This document shows positions 9,316 through 18,042 of a DNA stretch of 64,000 nucleotides, piece by piece. The notes beneath the pieces are model-generated. The model was given only the letters and a program-made list of their open reading frames with translations. It had not been told where the DNA came from and made no database searches. The stretch is from positions 5,170,501 through 5,234,500 of the forward strand of contig NZ_BNEA01000015.1 in assembly GCF_016860525.1 (NCBI RefSeq), given 5' to 3'. The position numbers were made by a program, and so were the translations under genes. Numbering within the stretch: the first letter of the stretch is position 1; each line of letters opens with the position of its first letter. Origin of the DNA: Streptomyces rubradiris. Lineage in GTDB: Bacteria > Actinomycetota > Actinomycetes > Streptomycetales > Streptomycetaceae.

Positions 9316-10782
9316 ATGGCCGTCGACTACACAGTGATCGTCGTCTATCTCGTCGGCATGCTGGCGATGGGCTGGTGGGGCATGCGCCGCGCCAAGTCCA
9401 AGAGCGAGTTCCTGGTGGCGGGCCGCCGCCTGGGCCCGGTCATGTACTCCGGCACCATGGCGGCGATCGTGCTCGGCGGCGCGTCCACCATCGGCGGCGT
9501 GGGGCTGGGCTACCAGTACGGCCTGTCCGGCGCCTGGATGGTCTTCACCATCGGCCTGGGGATCCTCGCCCTGTCCGTGTTCTTCTCCGCGCGCATCGCC
9601 CGCCTGAAGGTCTACACCGTCTCCGAGATGCTGGACCTGCGCTACGGCGGCCGGGCGGGCGTGATCTCCGGCGTGGTCATGTGGGCGTACACCCTCATGC
9701 TCGCGGTGACCTCCACCATCGCCTACGCCACCATCTTCGACGTGCTGTTCGACGTGAACCGCACGGTCGCGATCGTCCTCGGCGGCGCGATCGTCGTGGC
9801 GTACTCCACCCTCGGCGGGATGTGGTCCATCACCCTGACCGACATGGTGCAGTTCGTCGTCAAGACGATCGGCGTCCTGCTCCTGCTGCTGCCCGTCGCG
9901 GTGGTCAAGGCGGGCGGCTTCGCCGAGATGAAGGCCGAGCTGCCGACCTCCTACTTCGACCCGCTGGGCATCGGCGGCGAGACCATCTTCACCTACGTGC
10001 TGATCTACACGTTCGGCATGCTGATCGGCCAGGACATCTGGCAGCGCGTGTTCACCGCCCGCAGCGACCGCACCGCCCGCTGGGGCGGCACGGTGGCCGG
10101 AACCTACTGTCTGGCCTACGCCGTCGCCGGCGCGGTGATCGGCACCGCCGCCAAGGTGCTCTACCCGAACCTGGGCAGCCCCGACGACGCCTTCGCCACC
10201 ATCGTCAAGGACGAACTCCCCGTCGGCGTGCGCGGCCTGGTGCTGGCCGCCGCCCTGGCCGCCGTGATGTCGACCTCCTCCGGCGCCCTGATCGCCTGTG
10301 CCACGGTCGCCAACAACGACATCTGGTCCCGGCTGCGCGGCCTCGCCAAGCGCTCCGCGGAGCACGAGGAGCGCGACGAGGTCGCCGGCAACCGCGCCTT
10401 CATCCTCGTCATGGGCCTCGCCGTGATCGGCACCTCGATCGCGCTGAACGACGTGGTCGAGGCGCTGACCGTGGCCTACAACCTGCTCGTCGGCGGCCTG
10501 CTGGTGCCCATCCTCGGCGGCCTGCTGTGGAAGCGCGGCACGGCGCAGGGCGCGCTGGCCGCCGTCGCCGTCGGCGGCCTGGCCGTCATCGGCCTGATGG
10601 CCGGCTACGGCATCCTCGCCAACGAACCCGTCTACTACGGCCTGCTGGCCTCCCTCGTGGCCTATGTCGCCGTCTCCCTGGCCACCCGGCCCACCGACGA
10701 GGCCGTCCTCGCCGCCTGGCGCGAACGCCTCGCCGGGCGGTCTTCCGAACTCCCGTCCGAAACGGTCCCGGCTCACCAGTAG
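9316..10782 (+). CDS. Sodium:solute symporter (SSS family)
   Basis: The 488-aa integral membrane protein has about 13 hydrophobic helices. The SSS hallmark segments are present: [20 protein letters not shown] and the [20 protein letters not shown] region near the N-terminus, then [19 protein letters not shown] in the middle. It would import a small solute with Na+. The gene is first in an operon with agmatinase (57-bp gap) and a TPP enzyme, divergent from PucR. The cargo is therefore probably a guanidino or related nitrogen compound; this is inference from context. GGAGG 8 bases before the ATG at 9316 fixes the start. Confidence 0.9.
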   Translation: MAVDYTVIVVYLVGMLAMGWWGMRRAKSKSEFLVAGRRLGPVMYSGTMAAIVLGGASTIGGVGLGYQYGLSGAWMVFTIGLGILALSVFFSARIARLKVYTVSEMLDLRYGGRAGVISGVVMWAYTLMLAVTSTIAYATIFDVLFDVNRTVAIVLGGAIVVAYSTLGGMWSITLTDMVQFVVKTIGVLLLLLPVAVVKAGGFAEMKAELPTSYFDPLGIGGETIFTYVLIYTFGMLIGQDIWQRVFTARSDRTARWGGTVAGTYCLAYAVAGAVIGTAAKVLYPNLGSPDDAFATIVKDELPVGVRGLVLAAALAAVMSTSSGALIACATVANNDIWSRLRGLAKRSAEHEERDEVAGNRAFILVMGLAVIGTSIALNDVVEALTVAYNLLVGGLLVPILGGLLWKRGTAQGALAAVAVGGLAVIGLMAGYGILANEPVYYGLLASLVAYVAVSLATRPTDEAVLAAWRERLAGRSSELPSETVPAHQ

Positions 10783-10838
10783 AGTCAACAGGAAAGCAGT
10801 ACATGCGCGACGAAGCGCAAGGAAGAAGGCATTTCACG

Positions 10839-11819
10839 ATGAGCAGCAACGAGACGCCCCGCGGCCCCGTCGACTCCTCCCGCATCCCGCGGTACGCCGG
10901 CCCCGCGACCTTCGCCCGGCTGCCCCGCCTGGACGAGGTCGGCACCGCCGATGTCGCCGTGGTGGGCGTGCCGTTCGACTCCGGCGTCTCGTACCGGCCC
11001 GGCGCCCGCTTCGGCGGCAACGCCATCCGCGAGGCGTCCCGGCTGCTGCGCCCGTACAACCCGGCGCAGGACGCCTCCCCGTTCGCCCTGGCGCAGGTCG
11101 CCGACGGCGGTGACATCGCGGTGAACCCGTTCAACATCAACGAGGCCGTGGAGACCGTCGAGGCCGCCGCCGACGACCTGCTCGGCACCGGCGCCCGCCT
11201 GATGACCCTCGGCGGTGACCACACCATCGCGCTGCCGCTGCTGCGCTCGGTGGCGAAGAAGCACGGCCCGGTGGCCCTGCTGCACTTCGACGCCCACCTG
11301 GACACCTGGGACACCTACTTCGGCGCCGAGTACACCCACGGCACCCCGTTCCGGCGCGCGGTGGAGGAGGGCATCCTCGACACCTCGGCCCTCTCCCACG
11401 TCGGCACCCGCGGCCCGCTGTACGGCAAGCAGGACCTCACCGACGACGAGAAGATGGGCTTCGGCATCGTCACCTCGGCGGACGTCTACCGCCGGGGCGC
11501 CGACGAGATCGCCGACCAGCTGCGCCAGCGCATCGGCGACCGCCCGCTGTACATCTCCATCGACATCGACTGCCTGGACCCGGCGCACGCGCCCGGCACC
11601 GGCACCCCCGAGGCGGGCGGCATGACCTCCCGCGAGCTGCTGGAGATCCTGCGCGGCCTGGCGTCGTGCAACCTGGTCTCGGCGGACGTGGTCGAGGTGG
11701 CCCCGGCGTACGACCACGCCGAGATCACCTCGGTCGCGGCCTCGCACACCGCCTACGAACTGACCACCATCATGAGCCGCCAGATCGCCGCGGCCCGGAA
11801 GGACGCTGAAGCGAAGTGA
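10839..11819 (+). CDS. speB: Agmatinase / ureohydrolase family enzyme
   Basis: The 326-aa manganese ureohydrolase cleaves a guanidino compound to an amine and urea. The metal ligand motifs are intact: GGDHTI at about residue 125, HFDAHLDTW at about 149, and [20 protein letters not shown] at about 239. The family includes agmatinase, guanidinobutyrase, guanidinopropionase and guanidine hydrolase; motifs alone do not separate them. It sits between a symporter and a TPP enzyme and overlaps the latter by 4 bp (GTGA). The start at 10839 gives the usual N-terminus. An in-frame ATG at 10803 has a GGAAAG site and would add 12 residues. Confidence 0.9.
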   Translation: MSSNETPRGPVDSSRIPRYAGPATFARLPRLDEVGTADVAVVGVPFDSGVSYRPGARFGGNAIREASRLLRPYNPAQDASPFALAQVADGGDIAVNPFNINEAVETVEAAADDLLGTGARLMTLGGDHTIALPLLRSVAKKHGPVALLHFDAHLDTWDTYFGAEYTHGTPFRRAVEEGILDTSALSHVGTRGPLYGKQDLTDDEKMGFGIVTSADVYRRGADEIADQLRQRIGDRPLYISIDIDCLDPAHAPGTGTPEAGGMTSRELLEILRGLASCNLVSADVVEVAPAYDHAEITSVAASHTAYELTTIMSRQIAAARKDAEAK

Positions 11820-13501
11820 CCCACGACCACGACCTGGTACTCCGCCCGTCGCCGGCGCAGATCACCGCCGCCCTGAACCCGCCCCCGGGGCGCACCGGCG
11901 GAGACCTGGTCGTGGAGACGCTGGCCGGGCTCGGCGCGACGACCGTGTTCGGTCTGCCCGGCCAGCACGCCCTCGGCATGTTCGACGCCCTGCGCCGCTC
12001 CTCGCTGCGCTATGTCGGCCTGCGGGTGGAGAACAACGCGGGCTTCGCGGCCGACGCGTACGGCAGGGTCACGGGCGAGGCGGCCCCGCTGTTCCTGTCG
12101 ACGGGTCCGGGGGCGCTGACGTCGCTGGCCGCGCTCCAGGAGGCCGCGGCGGCGAGCGCGCCGGTGCTGGCGATCAGCAGCCAGATCCCGGTCGCGGGGC
12201 TGGGCGGGGGTCGCAAGGGCTACCTCCACGAACTCCCCGACCAGTCGGCCTCGTTCCGGGGCGTGGTGAAGTCGGTTCACACGGTCCGCAGCCAGTCGCA
12301 GATCCCGTCGGCGATCGCGGCGGCCTGGAAGTCGGCGCTGACGGCCCCGCACGGCCCGGTGTGGGTGGAGATCCCGCAGGACGTCCTGCTGGCTCCGGCC
12401 GCGCTGCCGGTGGTGACGGCGCCGGACGCCACCCCGGACGACCTGCCCCCGCGCCCCGAACTGACCGCGCTGGCCGCCCACTTGCTGTCCCACGCCGACC
12501 GCCCGGCGATCATCGCGGGCGGCGGGGTCGTACGGTCGGACGCCTCGGGGAAGCTGCGGCTGCTGGCGGAGAAGCTGAACGCGCCGGTGGTGACGACGTT
12601 CGGCGGCAAGGGCGCGTTCCCCTGGCACCACCCGCTCTCCCTCCAGTCCTGGCTGGAGGACCGCCACACCACGGACTTCCTGGAGGACGCGGACGTCCTG
12701 CTGGTGATCGGCTCGGGCCTCGGCGAACTCTCCTCCAACTACCACACGTTCAGGCCCCGCGGCCGGGTGATCCAGATCGAGGCCGACCTCGGCAAACTGG
12801 AGTCCAACCACCCGGCCCTGGGCATCCACGCGGACGCCCGCCTGGCCCTCCAGGCCCTGCTGGAGACGGTGGAGGACCGCCCGGACGAGACGGCGCGGGA
12901 GCGGGTACGCGACCTGCTGGCAAAGGTGGCGTCCCGCATCGGCGGGCAGCACCTGACCCTGGAGCAGAACGTGCTGTCGGCTGTCCGCCGGGCCCTCCCC
13001 GCCGACTCCCCGTCCTTCTGGGACATGACGATCCTGGCGTACTGGGCCTGGTCGGCGTTCGACGCGCAGGGCCCGAACCTCATGCACTCCGCCCAGGGCG
13101 CGGGCGGCCTCGGCTACGGCTTCCCGGCGGCCCTCGGCGCGGCGGCGGCCGACCCGACCCGCCCCGTCCTGGCGGTCTCCGGCGACGGCGGAGCCCTGTA
13201 CTCCATCGCCGAACTGGCCACGGCCAAGCAGTACGACCTCCCCGTCACCTGGCTGATCATCGACGACGGCGGCTACGGCATCCTCCGCGAATACATGACG
13301 GACGCCTTCGGCAAGCCCACGGCCACGGAACTCCACCGCCCGGACTACGTGGCCCTGGCGGAGTCCTTCGGCGTGACGGGTGTGCGCACGACCCCGGAAA
13401 CCCTCCAGGAGGACCTGACGAGGGCCCTGAAGACCCCGGGCCCGTCGGTGGTGGTACTCCCGGCGGTCCTGCGGATGTTCGCGCCTACTCACCTGGGCTG
13501 A
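11816..13501 (+). CDS. Thiamine pyrophosphate-dependent enzyme, acetolactate synthase-like
   Basis: The 561-aa protein has the three TPP-family domains. An N-terminal Pyr domain carries [17 protein letters not shown] and the activating Glu in [17 protein letters not shown]. The central domain is [13 protein letters not shown], and the C-terminal PP domain has the [20 protein letters not shown] motif for ThDP/Mg binding. It is related to acetolactate synthase large subunits but no small subunit is nearby, and the operon (symporter, ureohydrolase, PucR) argues against a valine-pathway role. A 2-ketoarginine decarboxylase (AruI-like) or similar 2-oxo acid lyase would fit. The GTG start overlaps the agmatinase stop, so translation is coupled. 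Its last 13 bp overlap the opposite ATP-binding gene. Confidence 0.85.
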   Translation: MTHDHDLVLRPSPAQITAALNPPPGRTGGDLVVETLAGLGATTVFGLPGQHALGMFDALRRSSLRYVGLRVENNAGFAADAYGRVTGEAAPLFLSTGPGALTSLAALQEAAAASAPVLAISSQIPVAGLGGGRKGYLHELPDQSASFRGVVKSVHTVRSQSQIPSAIAAAWKSALTAPHGPVWVEIPQDVLLAPAALPVVTAPDATPDDLPPRPELTALAAHLLSHADRPAIIAGGGVVRSDASGKLRLLAEKLNAPVVTTFGGKGAFPWHHPLSLQSWLEDRHTTDFLEDADVLLVIGSGLGELSSNYHTFRPRGRVIQIEADLGKLESNHPALGIHADARLALQALLETVEDRPDETARERVRDLLAKVASRIGGQHLTLEQNVLSAVRRALPADSPSFWDMTILAYWAWSAFDAQGPNLMHSAQGAGGLGYGFPAALGAAAADPTRPVLAVSGDGGALYSIAELATAKQYDLPVTWLIIDDGGYGILREYMTDAFGKPTATELHRPDYVALAESFGVTGVRTTPETLQEDLTRALKTPGPSVVVLPAVLRMFAPTHLG

Positions 13502-13941
13502 GTGCTGGACGGCAGCAACAGCTCGGCCCAGACCGCCTTCCCGATGCCGTGCCGCCGGGGACAGCAGCCCCAACGCACCGACAGGGCCCTGATGATGGCG
13601 AGACCGCGGCCCTGTTCGTCGTCGGTCGCCACCGTCTTCGGCACCGGTCGGGCTTGGTTGGCGTCGGCCACCTCTACCCTCAGTCGGCTGTCGTACCGGG
13701 CGATGCGGACGCCGATCTCCCGGCCGGCCGGTCTCCGGGCGTGCCGGATGGCGTTGCTCATCAGTTCCGCGAGCAACAGCTCGGCGTTGTCGGCGACTTC
13801 GCCGTCGATCTTCCATTCGGTGAGTTGTGCGCGGAGTAAAGCACGGGCACGTCCGGCACTGCGCGGGCCATGGGGCAGGCGCCATTGGGCTTCCGTCATA
13901 CCGGTGCATCCGGACGGTTGTTGGGTGCCGTTGTCTGGCAT
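13489..13941 (-). CDS. ATP-binding regulatory protein (RsbW/SpoIIAB-like HATPase)
   Basis: The 150-aa product is a GHKL-fold ATPase of the anti-sigma/HATPase_c_2 type common in Streptomyces. The N-box is AELLLAELMSNAIRHA, the G1-like segment is VEVADANQARP, and the G2 box is DEQGRGLAIIRALSVRWGCC. It may act as a serine kinase or anti-sigma partner, but no partner gene is adjacent. GGAGG 6 bases before the ATG at 13941 fixes the start. It is divergent from a GntR gene, and a perfect 16-bp GntR palindrome lies 41 bp upstream of its start, so it may be under that regulator. Its 3' end overlaps the TPP enzyme gene by 13 bp. Confidence 0.85.
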   Translation of the reverse strand: MPDNGTQQPSGCTGMTEAQWRLPHGPRSAGRARALLRAQLTEWKIDGEVADNAELLLAELMSNAIRHARRPAGREIGVRIARYDSRLRVEVADANQARPVPKTVATDDEQGRGLAIIRALSVRWGCCPRRHGIGKAVWAELLLPSSTQPR

Positions 13942-13981
13942 GGGGCCTCCGAGGTGATCAGGCCACAGGCGAGGATGGGAT

Positions 13982-14123
13982 ACATCTCTAGAGATGTGAG
14001 AAGTAAAACCTCGACGGGGGTACGGCGCAATACGTCTCTAGAGAAGTGGCGCCGGATGGCCGAATGTGGACGCTGCCTGACTGGGGCTGGGAGTCCTCTG
14101 ATGCCTAGGATGTCTAGAGATGA
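13982..14123. promoter_or_regulatory. Three CTAG-centred GntR operators
   Basis: Three 16-bp sites share a TCTAGAGA core: a perfect palindrome ACATCTCTAGAGATGT at 13982-13997, ACGTCTCTAGAGAAGT at 14032-14047, and GGATGTCTAGAGATGA at 14108-14123. The last ends 17 bp before the GntR start codon. The CTAG-centred dyad recalls operators of HutC/UTRA-type GntR proteins such as DasR. The layout suggests autoregulation of the downstream GntR gene and control of the divergent ATP-binding gene. Confidence 0.75.
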
Positions 14124-14140
14124 TCGGAGGAGAGGTCTGG

Positions 14141-14899
14141 ATGAGCGGCCGGGAGACAGGGCGGCAGCCCAAGTACCAGCGGATCGCGGCGGAGCTTCGC
14201 GCGGCGGTCGAGGCCGGCCGGTACGGACCGGGGGACCGGTTGCCCGGTGAGAACGACCTGATGGCGGAACACGGCGTCGCGCGGATGACGGCACGGCAGG
14301 CGCTGGGCGTGCTTCAGGCGGAGGGCATCGCGGAAGCCCGCAAGGGTGCCGGGGTGTTCGTCCGGGACTTCCGGCCCATCCGCCGCCGGGGCATCGAGCG
14401 GCTCGCGCGAGCGCGGTGGGCCGAGGGGCGTTCCATCTGGTCCACCGACATCGGGGACCGGGAACTGGTCGTCGACTCCGTCGAGGTGACCGAGGAATCG
14501 GCGCCCGCCGCCGTCGCGGCGGTGCTGGGGCTCGGCGAGGACACGAACGTCTGTGCCCGGCGGCGGCGCTTCGTGCTCGATGGCAAGCCGGTGCTGCTGT
14601 CCACGTCCTATCTGCCGGCCGGGCTCGTCGCGGGTACGGCGATCACCCGGCCGGAGACCGGGCCCGGTGGCACGTACGCGCGGCTCGCGGAGCTGGGGCA
14701 CGGGCCCGTGCGGTTCCGGGAGGAGGTCCGGTCCCGGATGCCGGGTGTGGAGGAGGCCGAGCGGCTGGCGCTGTCGGCGGGTGTGCCGGTCGTGCTGATC
14801 GCGCGCACCGCCTTCGACGCCGAAGGGCGTGCCGTCGAGGTCAACGAGATGGTGCTGGACTCCTCGGCCTACGTCCTGGAGTACGACTTCGAGGCCTGA
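14141..14899 (+). CDS. GntR family regulator with UTRA ligand domain (HutC subfamily)
   Basis: The 252-aa product has an N-terminal winged helix (KYQRIAAELRAAVEAGRYGP, LPGENDLMAEHGVARMTARQ, then LQAEGIAEARKGAGVFVRDF) and a C-terminal UTRA domain with VCARRRRFVLDGKPVLLSTS and ending YVLEYDF. The ATG at 14141 follows GGAGGAGAGG; an upstream in-frame ATG at 14120 lies inside the third operator and is unlikely. Three copies of its presumed operator lie upstream, so it probably represses itself. The inducer and other targets are unknown. The stop codon lies inside a perfect terminator hairpin. Confidence 0.88.
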   Translation: MSGRETGRQPKYQRIAAELRAAVEAGRYGPGDRLPGENDLMAEHGVARMTARQALGVLQAEGIAEARKGAGVFVRDFRPIRRRGIERLARARWAEGRSIWSTDIGDRELVVDSVEVTEESAPAAVAAVLGLGEDTNVCARRRRFVLDGKPVLLSTSYLPAGLVAGTAITRPETGPGGTYARLAELGHGPVRFREEVRSRMPGVEEAERLALSAGVPVVLIARTAFDAEGRAVEVNEMVLDSSAYVLEYDFEA

Positions 14900-14926
14900 G
14901 GGAGTCCAACTGCTCCCTCAGGCCTC
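14891..14926. terminator. Perfect 14-bp stem terminator overlapping the gntR stop
   Basis: GAGGCCTGAGGGAG (14891-14904) pairs without mismatch with CTCCCTCAGGCCTC (14913-14926), loop of 8 bases. The TGA stop of the GntR gene is within the 5' arm. It lies between convergent genes and can serve both. Confidence 0.85.
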
Positions 14927-14950
14927 GGAAGTCGTCGCCGGGCGGGCGGG

Positions 14951-15307
14951 TCAGCAGCCCCCCGGTCCCACCCCGTCGATGCGGCCGCCGAAGTCGCTCA
15001 GGTAGCGGGAGCGCCAGTCGCCGTTGAAGACGTTGCGCTTCTCCACCGGTTGCCAGTTGATGAAACACGCGCGGGTGGAGGAGACGAACGAGCCCACGTG
15101 GTCGTGGAGGAACGACGGCATGTCGCGGTAGCCGCTGCGGGACGTCCACTCCCAGGAGGAGCCGCGGAAGTTCTCGCTGCTCCAGAAGCAGACGGAGCCG
15201 TCGGGGCAGGAGGGCTGGGCTGCCTTGGCGGTCGCGGTCTGGGTGGGCAGGAGTACGGCGGTCAGGGCGAGGGCGGCGGCCAGCGTCCAGGAACGGAGCT
15301 GCTTCAT
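14951..15307 (-). CDS. Secreted peptidase inhibitor family I36 protein
   Basis: The 118-aa product has a signal peptide (MKQLRSWTLAAALALTAVLL, cut probably after TATAKA) and a small Cys-containing beta domain: SCPDGSVCFWSSENFRG, SFVSSTRACFINWQP and GVGPGGC. The pattern CP-G-VCFW with a crystallin-like Greek key is that of the I36 family, which includes the Streptomyces metalloprotease inhibitor SMPI. It probably acts outside the cell. GGAGAG lies just upstream of the ATG at 15307. Target protease unknown. Confidence 0.85.
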   Translation of the reverse strand: MKQLRSWTLAAALALTAVLLPTQTATAKAAQPSCPDGSVCFWSSENFRGSSWEWTSRSGYRDMPSFLHDHVGSFVSSTRACFINWQPVEKRNVFNGDWRSRYLSDFGGRIDGVGPGGC

Positions 15308-15579
15308 GTGGCTCTCCAGAGACAGGAGTCGAGGTGTCCGGCAGGGCGGTGCGCCGGGCATCGTCATGGTGAGGGCAGGCTGACCTGACACGCCCGGCGG
15401 TCACGTCCCCTTCCCCGATGTGAGGGAAGAAGTGGGACTAGTAGGACAGATTGGCGAGTGACCCCATTCAGCCGAACGTACGTGCAACCGTCGACCGTTC
15501 TGGCGAGTCCACTTAGGCGGCGCACGAGTGCGCCCAAGGGCGTTCAGGGGGACGCCCGGACCTCCAAGGGGACTTTTCC

Positions 15580-16503
15580 ATGACTCACCGGACCACCGGC
15601 CGGGCCGGCGCGCTCGCGGCCGTCGTCAGTGCCGCGCTGCTCATACCCGCCGTCACCGCCGCCACCCCGGCCGCCGCCGCCACCCCGGCCGTGACCTGTA
15701 CGTCGGCCAAGGCGGGCCTCGCCGCCAAGCTGAAGAAGGACATCACGGCCGCCCTCGCGGGCCGCAAGGGCACCGTCGCCGTCGGCCTCTACGACCGCAG
15801 CACCAAGACCACCTGCACCCTGCGGGCCACCAGCGCCTACGACTCGGCCAGCACCGTCAAGGTCACCGTGCTCGCCACGCTGCTGTGGGACGCCAAGAAG
15901 CACAACCGGTACCTGACGAGCACCGAGCAGTCGCTCGCCAAGGCCATGATCACCAAGTCCGACAACAACGCGACCAGCAAGCTCTGGAAGCAGCTCGGCA
16001 TGACGAAGATCAAGGGCTTTCTCAAGGCCGCCGGCATGACCAAGACCGTGCCGGGCACGGGCGGTTACTGGGGCCTGACCCAGGAGAACGTCAACGACGA
16101 GCAGAAGCTGCTCCAGCTCGTCACCGCCAAGAACAACGTGCTGAGCGACAACTCCCGCGAGTACATCCTGAAGCTGATGGGGCAGGTCGTCTCCTCGCAG
16201 CGCTGGGGCACCCCGGCCGGCGCCCCGTCCTCCGTCTCCGTGCACGTCAAGAACGGCTGGCTGCAGCGCTCCACGCACGGCTGGCGCGTGCACAGCCTGG
16301 GCACCTTCAAGGGCGCCGGTCACGACTACATGATCACCGTGCTGACCCAGGACAACAGCACGATGAACTACGGCGTGACCACCATCCAGAACGTCGCCAA
16401 GGTCATCCACAAGGACCTGGTGCCGGTCAAGTCCGGTGTCGCCCGCTTCACCCCGACCAGCGAGCCGCGCGAGGCGTTCGTCGCCGTCCCGCCGCAGGGC
16501 TGA
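15580..16503 (+). CDS. Secreted class A beta-lactamase-like serine hydrolase
   Basis: The 307-aa product has a signal peptide (hydrophobic residues about 10-34, Ala-rich cut) and the penicillin-recognising fold motifs in order: S91-T-V-K94 (SxxK), S127-D-N129 (SDN), and K224-N-G (in place of KTG). The Thr-to-Asn change in the third motif and the lack of an obvious Omega-loop ExxxN make true beta-lactamase activity uncertain. Many such Streptomyces proteins are uncharacterised serine hydrolases. AAGGGGA lies before the ATG at 15580. It is followed 53 bp later by another secreted protein gene in the same direction. Confidence 0.85.
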   Translation: MTHRTTGRAGALAAVVSAALLIPAVTAATPAAAATPAVTCTSAKAGLAAKLKKDITAALAGRKGTVAVGLYDRSTKTTCTLRATSAYDSASTVKVTVLATLLWDAKKHNRYLTSTEQSLAKAMITKSDNNATSKLWKQLGMTKIKGFLKAAGMTKTVPGTGGYWGLTQENVNDEQKLLQLVTAKNNVLSDNSREYILKLMGQVVSSQRWGTPAGAPSSVSVHVKNGWLQRSTHGWRVHSLGTFKGAGHDYMITVLTQDNSTMNYGVTTIQNVAKVIHKDLVPVKSGVARFTPTSEPREAFVAVPPQG

Positions 16504-16556
16504 CCCTTCACGGGGCGGCTTCCCGTACGTCACCGGCCGGCCCTACGGTGACGGCC

Positions 16557-17582
16557 ATGCGCCTGAGAACCGTATGCGCCGGCCTCGCCGCCGGCCTGGC
16601 GGCGGTCACCTCGCTGACCGCCGCCGGACCCGCCGCCGCCAACTCGCCGGGAAACCACGCCTGTTCCCCGTACGCCGTCCTCGACCGCTTCTCCGACGCG
16701 CTCGACAAGACGACGTACGAGGGCACGTACACCGGCAACCTCTCCGCCCTCGCCGTGGACCGGGACGGCTCCCTCGCGGCCCTGGGGGACCGCTCGTCGC
16801 TGTTCCGGCTGGACGCCCGTACCCTCCGGCCCGAGGGGGTTGTCCGCCTCGCCGACGAGAAGGGTGCCGACCTCGACTCCGAGGGCCTGGTCGTCGACCG
16901 CGACGGGACCCGGCTGGTCTCCTCCGAGACCGAGCCGTCCGTCCGCCGCTACGGCCCCGACGGCCGCCTCCTCGACCGGCTCCCGGTGCCCGCCGCCCTC
17001 CAGGTCGCCCCGGCCGGCCGGGCCACCGCCAACCAGACCTTCGAGGGCCTGACCCTGCTGCCCGGCGGCCGTACCCTGCTGGCCTCCATGGAGTACGCGA
17101 CAGCGGGCGACTCCGCCGGGATCGTCCGCTTTCAGACCTGGCAGCGCCACCGGGGCCGCTTCACGCCCGCCGCCCAGTACGCCTACCGCACCGACCCCGG
17201 CCTCGGCGTCCCCGAGGTCCAGGCCACCCCCGACGGCCGCCTCCTCGTCCTGGAGCGCGGCTTCACCGCGGGCGTCGGCAACACCGTCCGCCTCTACCTC
17301 GCCGACCCCCGCCACGCCACGGACACGGCCGGCGTCGGGAACCTCACGGGCCAGAGTTCCGTCCGGCTGGTGCGGAAGACCCTGCTCGCCGACATCGCGG
17401 CCTGCCCGTCCCTCGGTGCCACGGCCAGACAGCCCCAGCCCAACCCCCTCCTGGACAACATCGAGGGCATGACGGTCACCGGCCGCGACACCAAGGGCCG
17501 CCTGAAGGTCCTCCTGGTCAGCGACGACAACCAGAACCCGGCCCAGACGACACGCTTCTACCACCTGCGGGTACGGGTCTGA
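16557..17582 (+). CDS. Secreted esterase-like activity of phytase family protein
   Basis: The 341-aa product has a signal peptide (MRLRTVCAGLAAGLAAVTSL, cut after about residue 28). The mature part is a beta-propeller-type domain with repeated blades: LSALAVDRDGSLAALGDRSS, DLDSEGLVVDRDGTRLVSSE, TFEGLTLLPGGRTLLASME and PEVQATPDGRLLVLERG. These are the features of the phytase-like esterase domain. Its true substrate is not known. A TACGGT sequence 7 bases before the ATG at 16557 and no Shine-Dalgarno suggest a leaderless mRNA. The last 65 bp overlap the convergent MarR gene. Confidence 0.85.
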   Translation: MRLRTVCAGLAAGLAAVTSLTAAGPAAANSPGNHACSPYAVLDRFSDALDKTTYEGTYTGNLSALAVDRDGSLAALGDRSSLFRLDARTLRPEGVVRLADEKGADLDSEGLVVDRDGTRLVSSETEPSVRRYGPDGRLLDRLPVPAALQVAPAGRATANQTFEGLTLLPGGRTLLASMEYATAGDSAGIVRFQTWQRHRGRFTPAAQYAYRTDPGLGVPEVQATPDGRLLVLERGFTAGVGNTVRLYLADPRHATDTAGVGNLTGQSSVRLVRKTLLADIAACPSLGATARQPQPNPLLDNIEGMTVTGRDTKGRLKVLLVSDDNQNPAQTTRFYHLRVRV

Positions 17583-18042
17583 CGGGTCCCACCGCGGCCT
17601 GGCGCGGTACGCGGGCGAGGGCGTCGTCGGCAGGCCGTGCGCCCTCGGCGGCGAAGGCTCCGGCCAGTGCGGCCGTGCCGGCCGGGCCCACCCGGCCGAA
17701 CAACTCGTCGCCGGCGATGGTGAGTTCCACCTCCAGCGCGCGCCGGTCGGTGGCACTCGGCCGCCGGGCGATCAGTTCCCGCCGCTCCAGCCGGGTGATC
17801 AGCCGGGTGGCTCCGCTGTGGCCGAGGCACAGCGCGTCGGCGAAGTCCCGCACCCGTACCGGTTCCCCGCGGTGCGTGTGCAGGTGGTCGAGTGCCCGGT
17901 ACTCCCGTACCGAGAGCCCGAAGCGGAGCAGTTCCGCGGCGAGGGCCGCTTCCACCCGCGCGCACAGCGCCCGGAGTTCCCGCCAGGCGGAGGCGGACAG
18001 TTCGTCATCGGCCGCGGTGCGGCCGGGCGCGCCGGGAGTCAT
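17518..18042 (-). CDS. MarR family transcriptional regulator
   Basis: The 174-aa product has a MarR winged helix: LRFGLSVREYRALDHLHTHR, VRVRDFADALCLGHSGATRL, ITRLERRELIARRPSATDRR, then ALEVELTIAGDELF. It starts at an ATG (18042) that overlaps the stop of the MFS gene (ATGA), so the two are co-translated and this protein probably controls the pump operon. The C-terminal 22 residues or so are read from DNA that also encodes the end of the phytase-like protein on the other strand and look non-conserved. A different natural 3' end in relatives is possible. Confidence 0.82.
   Translation of the reverse strand: MTPGAPGRTAADDELSASAWRELRALCARVEAALAAELLRFGLSVREYRALDHLHTHRGEPVRVRDFADALCLGHSGATRLITRLERRELIARRPSATDRRALEVELTIAGDELFGRVGPAGTAALAGAFAAEGARPADDALARVPRQAAVGPVRPVPAGGRSVSSGPGSGCRR

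Noticed and set aside
11816..13501. Acetolactate synthase large subunit for valine/isoleucine synthesis
   Set aside because: No small regulatory subunit or ilv genes nearby; coupling to a ureohydrolase and an importer points elsewhere.
11753..13909. A 718-codon minus-strand open frame opposite the TPP enzyme
   Set aside because: Arg/Gly/Val-rich shadow; the plus strand encodes clear TPP-enzyme motifs and the real minus gene here is the 150-aa ATP-binding protein.
15580..16503. True class A beta-lactamase resistance gene
   Set aside because: SxxK and SDN are present but KTG is KNG and the Omega-loop Glu/Asn is not evident, so only a beta-lactamase-like hydrolase can be claimed.
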